Assembly (NCBI GenBank): GCA_012960225.1
Contig: DUBS01000015.1
Span: 81,729-140,508, forward strand
Direction of reading: 5' to 3'
Length of the DNA stretch: 58,780 bases
Source: Gemmatimonadota bacterium
Lineage (GTDB): Bacteria > Gemmatimonadota > Gemmatimonadetes > Longimicrobiales > Gaopeijiaceae
Made by a program: the position numbers and the translations under genes
Notes under the pieces: model-generated
What the model was told of the DNA's origin: nothing
Seen by the model: only the letters and a program-made list of their open reading frames with translations
Database searches by the model: none
In this document: piece after piece, positions 45,247-53,999 of the stretch
Layout: the number at the start of each line of letters is the position of its first letter
Numbering within the stretch: position 1 is the stretch's first letter

Positions 45247-46314
45247 ATGCGAAAGTTTTGGATCGGGGCCCTCTTTTTGGGGGCCCCGATCTCACATGAG
45301 CTAGTGATAGCTCAAGAGAATCCGGCGATAGACTCTTGGGGACTAACAGCGGTTAGCGGACTTGAGCTCGGGCACTACACGCTTAGCGAACGAGCAACAG
45401 GGTGTACCGTCATTATCGCCAGAGACGGTGCGACTGGGGGAGTTGATGTGCGTGGAAGTGCCCCGGGGACCAGGGAATTGGCACTACTTGATCCAGTTAA
45501 CAGCGTTGAGCAGGTAAACGCGGTCGTTCTCTCAGGCGGAAGTGCATTTGGGTTGGACGTGGCCTCAGGTGTCATGCGCTATCTAGACGAGGAGGATATC
45601 GGTTACCGCGTTGGACAAAAGGTTGTGCCAATCGTTGTAGGGGCAATCCTGTACGACCTGGGACTGGAGGGAGACAGAAAGATCCGTCCCGGACCCGAGT
45701 GCGGCTACATCGCTGCTGAAACGGCGTCGATTAGGCCTCCAGAAGAAGGGTCGGTCGGAGCAGGTGCAGGCGCTACGGTCGGGAAGATGGGTGGAGGGAG
45801 ACCCATGAAGGGCGGCTTTGGCACAGCGTCGATCACGCTTGATAATGGCCTCGTGGTCGCGGCTGGCGTCGCGGTGAACGCGGTAGGTGATATCATCGAT
45901 CCAGCAACAAGCGAAGTGGTGGCTGGGATGCTCAACCCGGATGGTTCGGGATTCTTGGATGCACGCAAAGTGCTCCGAGGTGAAGGTAGTAGCCAAGACT
46001 TCGAGTTTGAGATCGAGAGCGGTGCAAATACTACAATTGGGCTGGTGGCGACGAACGCAAAACTCACAAAAGCTCAGACGACGAAAATTGCCCAGATGGC
46101 ACAAGACGGACTTGCTCGGACAATCTACCCAGCCCACACGATGGGGGATGGTGACACAGTCTTTGCTCTAGCGACTGGGACACTCGAAGGGCAAGAGAAC
46201 GTGACCCTGATCGGAGCATTAGCAGCTGATGTAATGGCTGAGGCGATTCTTCGAGCAGTAAGGTTAGCTGAAGGCCTACCAGGGATTCCGAGTGTCTCGG
46301 ATCTGGGTAGGTAG
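45247..46314 (+). CDS. P1-family (DmpA/NylC-like) autoprocessing peptidase, exported
   Basis: N-terminal-nucleophile hydrolase related to the aminopeptidase DmpA and nylon-oligomer hydrolase NylC. The signal peptide is RKFWIGALFLGAPISHELVIA. Family motifs: LLDPVNSVEQVNAVVLSGGS, FGLDVASGVMRYL, GGFGTASITLDNGLVVAAGV and the predicted self-cleavage site at ANTTIGLVATNA, where the threonine after asparagine becomes the nucleophile as reported for NylC. Likely processed into two chains. Start ATG 45247 preferred to TTG 45241. A large inverted repeat lies inside the signal-peptide codons. A symporter and an SDR follow. Confidence 0.87.
   Translation: MRKFWIGALFLGAPISHELVIAQENPAIDSWGLTAVSGLELGHYTLSERATGCTVIIARDGATGGVDVRGSAPGTRELALLDPVNSVEQVNAVVLSGGSAFGLDVASGVMRYLDEEDIGYRVGQKVVPIVVGAILYDLGLEGDRKIRPGPECGYIAAETASIRPPEEGSVGAGAGATVGKMGGGRPMKGGFGTASITLDNGLVVAAGVAVNAVGDIIDPATSEVVAGMLNPDGSGFLDARKVLRGEGSSQDFEFEIESGANTTIGLVATNAKLTKAQTTKIAQMAQDGLARTIYPAHTMGDGDTVFALATGTLEGQENVTLIGALAADVMAEAILRAVRLAEGLPGIPSVSDLGR
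45261..45291. repeat. Perfect 11-bp inverted repeat inside the P1 peptidase signal-peptide codons
   Basis: GATCGGGGCCC (45261-45271) and GGGCCCCGATC (45281-45291) around a 9-base T-rich loop. It starts 14 bases after the ATG of the peptidase gene and 27 bases after the lectin-like gene's stop, so it could act as an attenuator or as the terminator of the upstream gene. Confidence 0.85.
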
Positions 46315-46363
46315 TAGCAGACCACTGACCCATGCAACCCGAAATTAGAAAAGCCAAACCCAG

Positions 46364-47794
46364 TTGAGCTTGGAGATGGAACAGAGCGTCGCACTCCAAC
46401 TTGGAATCCTTATAGGCTATTCCGTCGCTCTCATTTTCTTCGGTCTTTGGGTCTCGAGGCGTGTCCGGGGGAGTGAGAGTTTCTTCGTTGCCGATCGAAG
46501 CCTTGGGACCGGGCTCATTTTTTCGACGTTTCTTGCAGCCAACATTGGAGCAGGGTCGATCATTGGAGCGGCAGGTCTTGGTTATTCAAACGGCATCTCA
46601 GCATGGTGGTGGGTCGGATCAGCTGGTATCGGATCACTATTACTTGCCATCTGGCTTGGACCCAGAATTTGGCGGATTGCTTCCGCTCATGGGCTCTACA
46701 CGGCTGGCGACTATTTAGAGTACCGATATGGCAGCTCGGTACGTGCGACAATCGCGGTCCTATTGTGGGTGCTCACGCTAGTAATCTTAGCTGCACAGCT
46801 CATCGCGATGTCGCAAATCCTTGAATGGGTGCTCGGAGCACCTCGATGGGCAGGAGCTCTTATTGGTGGCGTTGTGATAACAGCCTACTTCAGCGCCGGT
46901 GGACTGTTGGCCTCCGCCTGGGTGAATATGGTTCAACTCGTTGTACTGTTGCTCGGTTTCGCAATCGGCGTCCCGCTCGCCTTGTCGATGGCAGGTGGGT
47001 GGGAGGCCGTCGTCGCAGCAGCACCCACACCAGAATACTTGGATTTTTGGGCGGGATCTGGATCCGGTATCATCTTAGTCGCTCTGATCGTCCCAGCCTT
47101 CATCATCTCCCCTGGCCTGCTCCAGAAAGCATATGGTGCTTCGAGTGAGCGAGTGCTACGAATTGGGATTGGGATGCAGGGACTCGTCCTCCTTGTATTC
47201 GCACTGGCGCCACCACTTCTCGGCATGATTGCTCGGGTGTACATCCCTGATTTGGAACAGGTAGAATTCGCTGTACCCACAGTGCTAACGCTTGGCTTAC
47301 CGACAGTTTTTGGTGCACTGGGTCTCGCGGCAGTCTTCTCGGCTGAAGTCAGTAGCGCTGATGCGATCCTCTTTATGCTTTCCACATCACTGTCAAAAGA
47401 CCTCTATAAGCGTTATCTAGCTCCCGAAGCGACGGATGGTCAGGTTCTAAGGGTGGCCCGCTACGCGGCTATCACCGGCGGTATTCTGGGCATCTTATTG
47501 GCAATTATAATCCCGACCGTGATCGATTCTCTTAGGGTATTCTACTCGGTGCTGAGCGTCAGTCTGTTCGTGCCGATCGCCTTCGGTCTACATACGCGGC
47601 AAGCAGGGGTACCAGAAGCTCTCTCGGCAATCGGGGTGGGAATCGCTGTGCTTTTCACTGTTCGACTCTCGCACCTTAGTGAAGTATCCGTTTTACTCGA
47701 CCCCACACTGATGGGGATCATAGCATCAGCAGTTGCTTTTTTCTTAGTCTTCTTGGCTCGCCAAACACGCATTCAACAAAAGATTACGTTCTAA
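46364..47794 (+). CDS. Sodium:solute symporter family transporter
   Basis: Integral membrane carrier of the SSS family, about 13 predicted helices in 476 residues. Family marks are FFVADRSLGTGLIFSTFLAANIG near the first loop, GYSNGISAWWWVGSAG, and YFSAGGLLASAWVNMVQL, the SSS signature region. It should couple sodium entry to uptake of an organic solute. The position after the P1 peptidase suggests it takes up the released amide or amino acid; that is inference. TTG 46364 or ATG 46376 as start; neither has a convincing ribosome binding site. Confidence 0.9.
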   Translation: MSLEMEQSVALQLGILIGYSVALIFFGLWVSRRVRGSESFFVADRSLGTGLIFSTFLAANIGAGSIIGAAGLGYSNGISAWWWVGSAGIGSLLLAIWLGPRIWRIASAHGLYTAGDYLEYRYGSSVRATIAVLLWVLTLVILAAQLIAMSQILEWVLGAPRWAGALIGGVVITAYFSAGGLLASAWVNMVQLVVLLLGFAIGVPLALSMAGGWEAVVAAAPTPEYLDFWAGSGSGIILVALIVPAFIISPGLLQKAYGASSERVLRIGIGMQGLVLLVFALAPPLLGMIARVYIPDLEQVEFAVPTVLTLGLPTVFGALGLAAVFSAEVSSADAILFMLSTSLSKDLYKRYLAPEATDGQVLRVARYAAITGGILGILLAIIIPTVIDSLRVFYSVLSVSLFVPIAFGLHTRQAGVPEALSAIGVGIAVLFTVRLSHLSEVSVLLDPTLMGIIASAVAFFLVFLARQTRIQQKITF

Positions 47795-47811
47795 GCTTAA
47801 GGAGCAGATTG

Positions 47812-48600
47812 ATGGTTTCGATGTTCAGTCTTGAAGGGAAGAACGCTGCTGTGGTGGGTGGTGCCTCAGGAATTGGCGAGGCAGTTGCAACCGCGCTGGC
47901 CGAACACGGTGCATCCGTACTTTGTCTGGATATTGATATCGCAGGAGCGTTAGACACAGCCGCGACAATTACCGAGATGGGTGGTGAAGCAGATGCTAGC
48001 CAACTCAATATCGTAGACGGGGAAGCTGTTACTGCCGCTTTTGAGTCCTTTAATGTTAAGAAAGGTTCTCTCGACATCGTTGTCTGCACACCTGGTATAA
48101 ATGTCCGCAAACCTATTCTGGAGTACACGGATGAGGACATTGACCGGGTGCTGAGTGTGAACCTCAAAGGGAACGCGCATGTGATCCAGGCTGCTGGACG
48201 GATCATGACATCCCAAGGATCAGGCTCAATCATTCTCTTTTCTTCGATTCGTTCAGTAGTCGTCGAGCCTGGCCAAAGCTTGTATGCAGCCACTAAGGCA
48301 GGGATTGTGCAGATGGTTAGGGCCGCAGCTGCGGAACTAGGTCCTTCGGGAGTGCGCGTTAATGCGATTGCACCGGGTGTGATTGATACACCGCTCACAG
48401 CACCGATTAAGGATAACCCGGCATGGTACTCGGCTTATGCTGAACGCAACATCTTCAAGCGCTGGGGGAGAGCACGAGAGATGGCCGGGCCCACGGTATT
48501 TCTAGCGTCTGAAGCGGCAAGTTATGTGACTGGAACGGTCCTCTTTGCAGATGGAGGATGGACTGCAATTGATGGACGTTTCACACCTCCGGGTATGTAG
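47812..48600 (+). CDS. Short-chain dehydrogenase/reductase
   Basis: NAD(P)-dependent oxidoreductase. Cofactor motif VVGGASGIGEAVATALAEHG, acidic strand end CLDIDIAG (favouring NAD), active-site serine region ILFSSIRSVV and YAATKAGIVQM with the catalytic Tyr-x3-Lys. The C-terminal TGTVLFADGGWTAIDG is typical. In place of the usual NNAG the protein has CTPGINV. The ATG at 47812 has AAGGAG 8 bases upstream. Only 17 bases separate it from the symporter gene. Substrate unknown. Confidence 0.92.
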   Translation: MVSMFSLEGKNAAVVGGASGIGEAVATALAEHGASVLCLDIDIAGALDTAATITEMGGEADASQLNIVDGEAVTAAFESFNVKKGSLDIVVCTPGINVRKPILEYTDEDIDRVLSVNLKGNAHVIQAAGRIMTSQGSGSIILFSSIRSVVVEPGQSLYAATKAGIVQMVRAAAAELGPSGVRVNAIAPGVIDTPLTAPIKDNPAWYSAYAERNIFKRWGRAREMAGPTVFLASEAASYVTGTVLFADGGWTAIDGRFTPPGM

Positions 48601-48739
48601 ATTTAATCCAATATTATTGGTGCTACTCACGAAGTTACGACCCGATTTAATCGCTGGTTTCTCTATACTTAAGCTGGCGTGTATTTAACTAAAATAGTGG
48701 GAACACGAGTCTCTCATTTGCTATTACATTATTAGTGTG

Positions 48740-48754
48740 ATCCTGACACTAAAT
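48740..48754. repeat. 15-bp direct repeat, copy ahead of fba
   Basis: ATCCTGACACTAAAT is repeated exactly at 48865-48879 inside the fba coding sequence, 125 bases away. Possibly chance. Confidence 0.5.
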
Positions 48755-48774
48755 CACCTGACCCAATATCTAGA

Positions 48775-49809
48775 ATGCCGATTGCCACACCTGATCAGTT
48801 CAAGCAGATGCTCGATTCAGCTCAGAATTCTAACTACGCATATCCGGCCATCAATTGTACATCTATCCTGACACTAAATGCTGCGATGAAGGGCTTCACG
48901 GAATCAAAATCCGACGGGATCATCCAGTTTTCGACAGGAGCGGGACAGTTCGCATCCGGGCTTGCCAATAAGGACGCAGCGTATGGATGCATCGTGCTCG
49001 CAGAAGCCGCTCACATCCTTGCCCAGCAGTATGATGTGCTGATCGCTATGAACACTGACCACTGTCCACCTAATAATGCAGAAACTTTTCTTAAACCACT
49101 GATACAGGCCACGGCAGAGCGACGGGGCAGAGGTCAGACAAACCTGTTCCAGAACCATATGCTCGACGCCTCAAACCTATCATTGAATGACAATATGGCC
49201 CTGTCTCAAGAGTACCTGCATATGTGTGCCGAGCAGGAGATCGTTCTTGAGGTAGAAGCTGGTGTCGTCGGAGGTGAAGAAGATGGTGCACATGGAACTG
49301 AAAATACCCCTGAGGAGAAGCTATATACTACGTCCGCAGATATGCTCTCTGTGTATGAAGCACTGCATAAAATCGGCCGCTTCACATTTGCGGCAACTTT
49401 CGGGAATGTGCACGGTCACTACAAACCTGGGGCTGTGAAGCTACGTCCGAAGATCCTCAAACAGGGACAGGCTGCCGTAACCGAAAAGTACGGCTCAGAA
49501 GCAGAGATGGACCTTGTCTTCCATGGAGGTAGTGGAAGCTTACCTGAAGAGATCCGTGAGACACTGGCTTACGGAGTCGTCAAAATGAACGTTGATACCG
49601 ACACCCAGTACGCGTTCACGCGACCGATTGTGGACCACGTCATGACAAACTATGAGGGCGTGCTCAAGGTAGATGGAGAAATCGGTAACAAGAAGATCTA
49701 TGATCCACGATCGTACCTGAAGAAAGCCGAAGAGGGAATGTCGGAAAGAGTATCGATCGCATGTAGCGACCTTCTCAGTGAAGGCAAGACACTCTTTGGC
49801 CAGGTGTAA
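48775..49809 (+). CDS. fba: Fructose-bisphosphate aldolase, class II
   Basis: Zinc-dependent aldolase linking fructose 1,6-bisphosphate to the triose phosphates handled by tpiA and gap elsewhere in the window. Family residues: AMNTDHCPP (catalytic Asp and zinc His), LEVEAGVVGGEEDGAHG, FGNVHGHYKPG and FHGGSGS with NVDTDTQYA for the phosphate. The 344 residues match the longer type A form. A 174-base gap precedes it, which includes one copy of a 15-bp repeat found again in its own codons. Confidence 0.97.
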   Translation: MPIATPDQFKQMLDSAQNSNYAYPAINCTSILTLNAAMKGFTESKSDGIIQFSTGAGQFASGLANKDAAYGCIVLAEAAHILAQQYDVLIAMNTDHCPPNNAETFLKPLIQATAERRGRGQTNLFQNHMLDASNLSLNDNMALSQEYLHMCAEQEIVLEVEAGVVGGEEDGAHGTENTPEEKLYTTSADMLSVYEALHKIGRFTFAATFGNVHGHYKPGAVKLRPKILKQGQAAVTEKYGSEAEMDLVFHGGSGSLPEEIRETLAYGVVKMNVDTDTQYAFTRPIVDHVMTNYEGVLKVDGEIGNKKIYDPRSYLKKAEEGMSERVSIACSDLLSEGKTLFGQV

Positions 49810-49861
49810 TGAAGATCTCTCTAATATGACCTGATGGCCTCCCCTCAAGAGTTGGCTCTAT

Positions 49862-50332
49862 TCAGGAAATAGTCGCCTCCAACCGATATTCCGTTGTGAT
49901 ATCTATTGCAGGTGACAGCGTCTTATAAACCGGGCATCTATCAGCGTGCATCTCATGCACACGTTGGACAGTATCCCCGTGCTCCTCTTCTGCCTCTAGC
50001 TGATATGTGACGTGAATCCGGCGAATGACAAGTATCCCATCTTCTGTCTCAACTTCTCCTCTAACCCGGGCGGTTAGTGTGCCGTCACTGGCCTTGATCC
50101 CGCGCGCTTCCAGCGCGCCTCCGAAGGTTCCTAATAGTCAACCACCAGTTGAGGCGATCACATAGTCCAGCGTGGTGGTGATTTCACGTTCGGGCTCCAC
50201 GCCGTAGTGCTCTTGGATCGCACCATGAACACCAAACTCGACTGGCCCTTCATGAGCCGGAAGCCAGGCGTGGCGGTGTGGGCCTTTGATACGCACAATC
50301 TCAATAGCAGAGGTATATACAACGTCAGACAT
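49862..50332 (-). CDS. OsmC-family selenoprotein (in-frame TGA as Sec65)
   Basis: OsmC-fold protein, probably a thiol- or selenol-dependent peroxidase or redox enzyme. The ATG at 50332 has a GGGAG site. Reading proceeds MSDVVYTSAIEIVRIKGPHR... to YVIASTGG, meets TGA at 50140-50138, and continues in the same frame with LLGTFGGALEARGIKASDG to a stop at 49862. The TGA sits where relatives have the cysteine of the STGGC-type motif; the second conserved cysteine is Cys133 (HADRCPVY). If TGA is read as selenocysteine the product has 156 residues. OsmC-like selenoproteins were reported from marine metagenomes. A hairpin follows the TGA. No sel genes are in the window. Confidence 0.82.
50102..50118 (-). 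promoter_or_regulatory. Candidate bacterial SECIS hairpin after the OsmC TGA
   Basis: On the minus strand GCGCGC, loop UGGAA, GCGCGC form a perfect 6-bp stem. It begins 19 bases after the TGA, and the loop 25 bases after it, with G in the second loop position. This fits the general bacterial SECIS form (short stem, small loop with an early G, loop about 16-37 bases after UGA). Confidence 0.6.
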
Positions 50333-50463
50333 GGATGTACTCCCTTAAGGTCGAGCGCATCGTACAGCTCTGTCGGGTACCCAGGCAACAGCAGATATAA
50401 AACCCTATTTCAGGCCTTAAGGCTCATTCGTAAATCACCCTAACCTATTTGCAGAGCAATATA

Positions 50464-50481
50464 TTCGGTTTATCTTCGGTT
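50464..50481 (+). promoter_or_regulatory. Proposed SOS operator upstream of dnaE2 (TTCGGTT-N4-TTCGGTT)
   Basis: TTCGGTT units at 50464-50470 and 50475-50481, with the same 4-base spacer and 11-bp period as the imuB copy; spacers differ (TATC here, TTTA there). It lies 105 bases ahead of the dnaE2 start. Confidence 0.5.
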
Positions 50482-50586
50482 TCTGCGCTTCGGGATCAAG
50501 TGAGGTGAGCCCACAAACGTGGGGACAACGTGATTTAAAGCACTCGGTGATGTGCCGGGTGGGTATGTGCGGAGGTCAAGGACCCG

Positions 50587-53500
50587 ATGATGAACCCTTA
50601 CATCGAGTTGCACTGTCATTCTGGCTTTTCTTTCTTGGATGGTGCGTCCCACCCGGAGGAGTTGGTCATGCGTGCCGTTGAGCTTGGCTACCCAGCCTTA
50701 GCTCTGACTGACCATAATGGCCTTTATGGTTCAATGGAGTTTGCGCAAGCAGCGCGTCTGTCCGGTCTCCAGCCGATTACTGGTGCCGAAGTCACCCTCC
50801 GTGATTGCTTTCCGAATGTGGAGGAACCCAAAGATGGCCACCATGTCACTCTCCTGGCTGAATCCCCTTCCGGTTACTCCAACCTGTGTCAGCTTCTGAC
50901 CGAAGCACACATGGGCTCGGAACGAGGTGACGCTCGACTTCCATTATCCTCTCTACTGGAGCTTTCCGAAGGATTGATCCTACTCACTGGATGTCGAAAA
51001 AGCCCGATCGCAGCAGCACTCGAATCTTCCGTAGCTGAAGCAGAAACGTTGACAAAGCAATTCGTGCAATCCTTTGGTCCCGGAAATGTCTTTGCTGAAT
51101 TGCAGGACAACTGTATCAAGGGAGATGCGTCCCGTAACAAAGCACTTGCCCGCCTCGCGGGCCGTCTGGGGCTCGGAGTTGTCGCAACAGGAAACGTCCA
51201 CTATCACAGGCCAGAACGGCATCAGCTCCAAGATATACTAGTCTCGATCAAGAACAGGACTACACTCGAAGGCGCTCACAGAGTGCGCCGGGCAAACCGT
51301 CTCTTCCATCTTCCCGAACCCTGGGAGATGCAGCACCGTTTTGAAAATCGTCCAGAAGCGCTTACGAACACGCTTCTGATCGCCGAACGTTGTGCCGCCT
51401 TTGACCTGACCGAAGACCTTGGGTACGAGTTTCCCAACTTTGAAGGATCAGATCATAACGATGCTCTTAAAACACTCGCTGCAATTTGTAAGTCCAAAAT
51501 CTCCACGCTGTATGAACCTGGAGGCACTGAGATAAAAGAGGCTGAGGAACGCCTACATACCGAACTCGCCCTCGTAGATCTGCACGGACTCGCAGGATTT
51601 TTTCTCGTCTACCGGGATATCATGTCACTGGCTAATGAGGTTGCACGGGAAGTTCGTGGAGGTACCCATCGAGCCCGGTCTGGCCTACCCCCAGGCCGAG
51701 GCCGAGGCTCTTCAGTATCGTCAATCATCTGCTATTTGATCGGACTCTCTCACATCGACCCGGTAAAGAACGACCTCTTCCTAGGCCGCTTCCTTAACGA
51801 GGCACTCCGAACCGTCCCTGACATTGACCTAGATTTTCCAAGAGACATCCGAGAGAAACTGATTCTTCGTGTCTACGAAAAGTACGGATATAACCATACG
51901 GGGCTCGTTTGTACTTTTCCGACATACCGGCTTCGTTCGGCAGTCCGCGAAGTTGGGAAAGCACTCGATCTCCCTATTGGTGAACTCGAAAAGCTATCCA
52001 AGCTTGCTGAGCACCGCTCAGCCTCCATGCTTGCTGAGGAAATCAGCGCTCTGCCTGAATTTAAAGCACGCGCAGATGCTCATCTCTGGAGACTGCTTGG
52101 TGAACTCGCTGAAAACATCTCTGGACTTCCACGCCATATTTCTCAGCACGTGGGTGGGATGATCATCTCAAGCCGTCCGCTCATCGAGATTGTCCCTCTT
52201 GAGCCCGCTGCCTGGGAAGGCCGGGTCCTCTGCCAGTGGGATAAGGATTCGTGTGAAGATGCAGGCTTCATCAAGATCGACTTCCTCGCGCTCGGCATGC
52301 TCTCGCTGGTTGAGGACAGCATTAATCTGATCGCTCAACGTCACGACAAAGCCCCTGACCTATCACGTATCGATTTCGAAGAAAAAGCGATCTATGATCG
52401 CATCTGCTCAGGTGACACTGTCGGCCTCTTCCAGGTTGAGAGTCGTGCACAGATCCAGATGCTTCGACGTACTTGCCCAAGAAACCTCGCTGAACTTGCT
52501 ATTCAAGTAGCAATCGTACGACCCGGACCTATCGTGGGTGGTGCGGTAAACCCGTATGTGAAGAGGCGCGAGATAATTCGAGAAAATCCCAACTATGAGA
52601 TCCCCTACCCCCATCCTCTCCTGGAAGAAGCACTCAGTGAAACACTCGGTGTGGTAATTTTTCAGGACCAGGTTCTCAAAATTTGTCAGGCACTTGCAAA
52701 TTTTTCGGATGGTCAAGCAGAGGAACTGAGACGTGCGATGAGCCGGAAACGCTCCAAAGAAGCTCTCATGGCCCACTGGGGGAACTTCCGGAAAGGCGCA
52801 TTAACCAACGGAGTCAGTGAGGCAACAGCACGTGAAGTATTCGCACAAGTGACAGCTTTCTCTGAATTCGGATTCCCAAAATCCCATGCCACTGCTTTCG
52901 GCCTGCTAGCATACCAATCGGCGTGGCTACGCCATCACTACCCGACCGAATTCTATGTTGCACTCTTCAATAACCAGCCGATGGGCTTCTATTCACTCGA
53001 CGTCCTCGGCCGGGATGCACGCCGCAATGGGATTCAGACACTGCTCCCGCACATAAACAAAAGCGATGTGGTGTGTACTGCCGAGGGAACTGACTTGCGT
53101 ATAGGACTCGGATTTGTGCGAAACTGGGGGGGGGAAATCGCTGAGCATATCGTCAAAGAACGCAGGTGTAACGGTCCTTATATTTCTCTCACTGATTTCT
53201 TACGCAGAACACCGTCCGGGCTCCAGCGGCCCGCGATCGAGAACCTTATCTGGGTGGGTGGCTTTAACGAGTTTGGTCTCACCCGGCGTGAACTCCTCTG
53301 GCAGGCAGGACTATGGCTCGGACCTGACACAAACAAGAGCTGTAAACGCAGTCGTGATAATCACGCCCAAACCGAGCTCGCCTTGGGTAATCCGTATGAG
53401 AATCTCTCTTTCCCAGACATTGGACAAACTGAACAGATGATCGCTGAGTACCAAATGCTCCATTTCTCAACTGAACTCCACCCGCTATCGCTGCTCAAAA

Positions 53501-53949
53501 ATGTCCTGCCGAAAGACACCCTGACCTCTGACCGGCTTCCACTTCTCAGACAAGGGAGCACGGTGCGTGTTGCAGGGCTTGTCACAACACGTCAACGACC
53601 GGGTACTGCTAAAGGGTACGTCTTTGTGTTGATGGAAGATGAACACGGGCCAATCAATGTCATCGTGAGGCCTGATGTCTATAAACGAGACCGAAACGCC
53701 GTTCGTATGGAAACGTTTCTGGCTGTAAGTGGCCGATTACAAAAAGATGGTACTACGATTAATGTGATCGCTAACGATGTCCGAGCACTCCGTGTCCCCG
53801 GCGCACCTATACACCAGCAGGAACTGCAGAAAAGCTCTTCGCCCGACAGCGTAGAGTACCCAACTAAACTGAAGCGAACCAGCACGGGTCCTTTCCGATA
53901 TCTGACTGCCCTACGGCAGAGCCCTCCGGGCATCAAGAGTTTTACTTAA
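50587..53949 (+). CDS. dnaE2: Error-prone DNA polymerase III alpha subunit DnaE2 (ImuC)
   Basis: C-family translesion polymerase of the inducible mutasome. The N-terminal PHP domain (IELHCHSGFSFLDGASHPEE, LTDHNGLYGSMEFAQAA) is followed by the polymerase domain with PPGRGRGSSVSSIICYLIGL and catalytic aspartates in VPDIDLDFPRDIREK, and LPRHISQHVGGMIIS. DnaE2-specific sequence includes FYVALFNNQPMGFYSLDVLG. The C-terminal OB domain (STVRVAGLVTTRQRPGTAKG) is present, and no separate proofreading domain is visible. At 1120 residues it is of normal DnaE2 size. It stands alone, with imuB about 25 kb away, but shares imuB's upstream repeat. Confidence 0.96.
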   Translation: MMNPYIELHCHSGFSFLDGASHPEELVMRAVELGYPALALTDHNGLYGSMEFAQAARLSGLQPITGAEVTLRDCFPNVEEPKDGHHVTLLAESPSGYSNLCQLLTEAHMGSERGDARLPLSSLLELSEGLILLTGCRKSPIAAALESSVAEAETLTKQFVQSFGPGNVFAELQDNCIKGDASRNKALARLAGRLGLGVVATGNVHYHRPERHQLQDILVSIKNRTTLEGAHRVRRANRLFHLPEPWEMQHRFENRPEALTNTLLIAERCAAFDLTEDLGYEFPNFEGSDHNDALKTLAAICKSKISTLYEPGGTEIKEAEERLHTELALVDLHGLAGFFLVYRDIMSLANEVAREVRGGTHRARSGLPPGRGRGSSVSSIICYLIGLSHIDPVKNDLFLGRFLNEALRTVPDIDLDFPRDIREKLILRVYEKYGYNHTGLVCTFPTYRLRSAVREVGKALDLPIGELEKLSKLAEHRSASMLAEEISALPEFKARADAHLWRLLGELAENISGLPRHISQHVGGMIISSRPLIEIVPLEPAAWEGRVLCQWDKDSCEDAGFIKIDFLALGMLSLVEDSINLIAQRHDKAPDLSRIDFEEKAIYDRICSGDTVGLFQVESRAQIQMLRRTCPRNLAELAIQVAIVRPGPIVGGAVNPYVKRREIIRENPNYEIPYPHPLLEEALSETLGVVIFQDQVLKICQALANFSDGQAEELRRAMSRKRSKEALMAHWGNFRKGALTNGVSEATAREVFAQVTAFSEFGFPKSHATAFGLLAYQSAWLRHHYPTEFYVALFNNQPMGFYSLDVLGRDARRNGIQTLLPHINKSDVVCTAEGTDLRIGLGFVRNWGGEIAEHIVKERRCNGPYISLTDFLRRTPSGLQRPAIENLIWVGGFNEFGLTRRELLWQAGLWLGPDTNKSCKRSRDNHAQTELALGNPYENLSFPDIGQTEQMIAEYQMLHFSTELHPLSLLKNVLPKDTLTSDRLPLLRQGSTVRVAGLVTTRQRPGTAKGYVFVLMEDEHGPINVIVRPDVYKRDRNAVRMETFLAVSGRLQKDGTTINVIANDVRALRVPGAPIHQQELQKSSSPDSVEYPTKLKRTSTGPFRYLTALRQSPPGIKSFT

Positions 53950-53999
53950 GCCGCAACTCTTAAAACAGCATATCTATCATGTGATCGATGCTAGGAAAG

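Noticed and set aside
50138-50332. Stand-alone 64-residue OsmC fragment, or a pseudogene
   Set aside because: The frame continues without any shift beyond the single TGA into well-conserved family sequence, which is not what decay looks like.
53950-53999. AGCAT...ATGCT inverted repeat between dnaE2 and the M1 gene as terminator
   Set aside because: Only five pairs around a long loop and no T-run on either strand.
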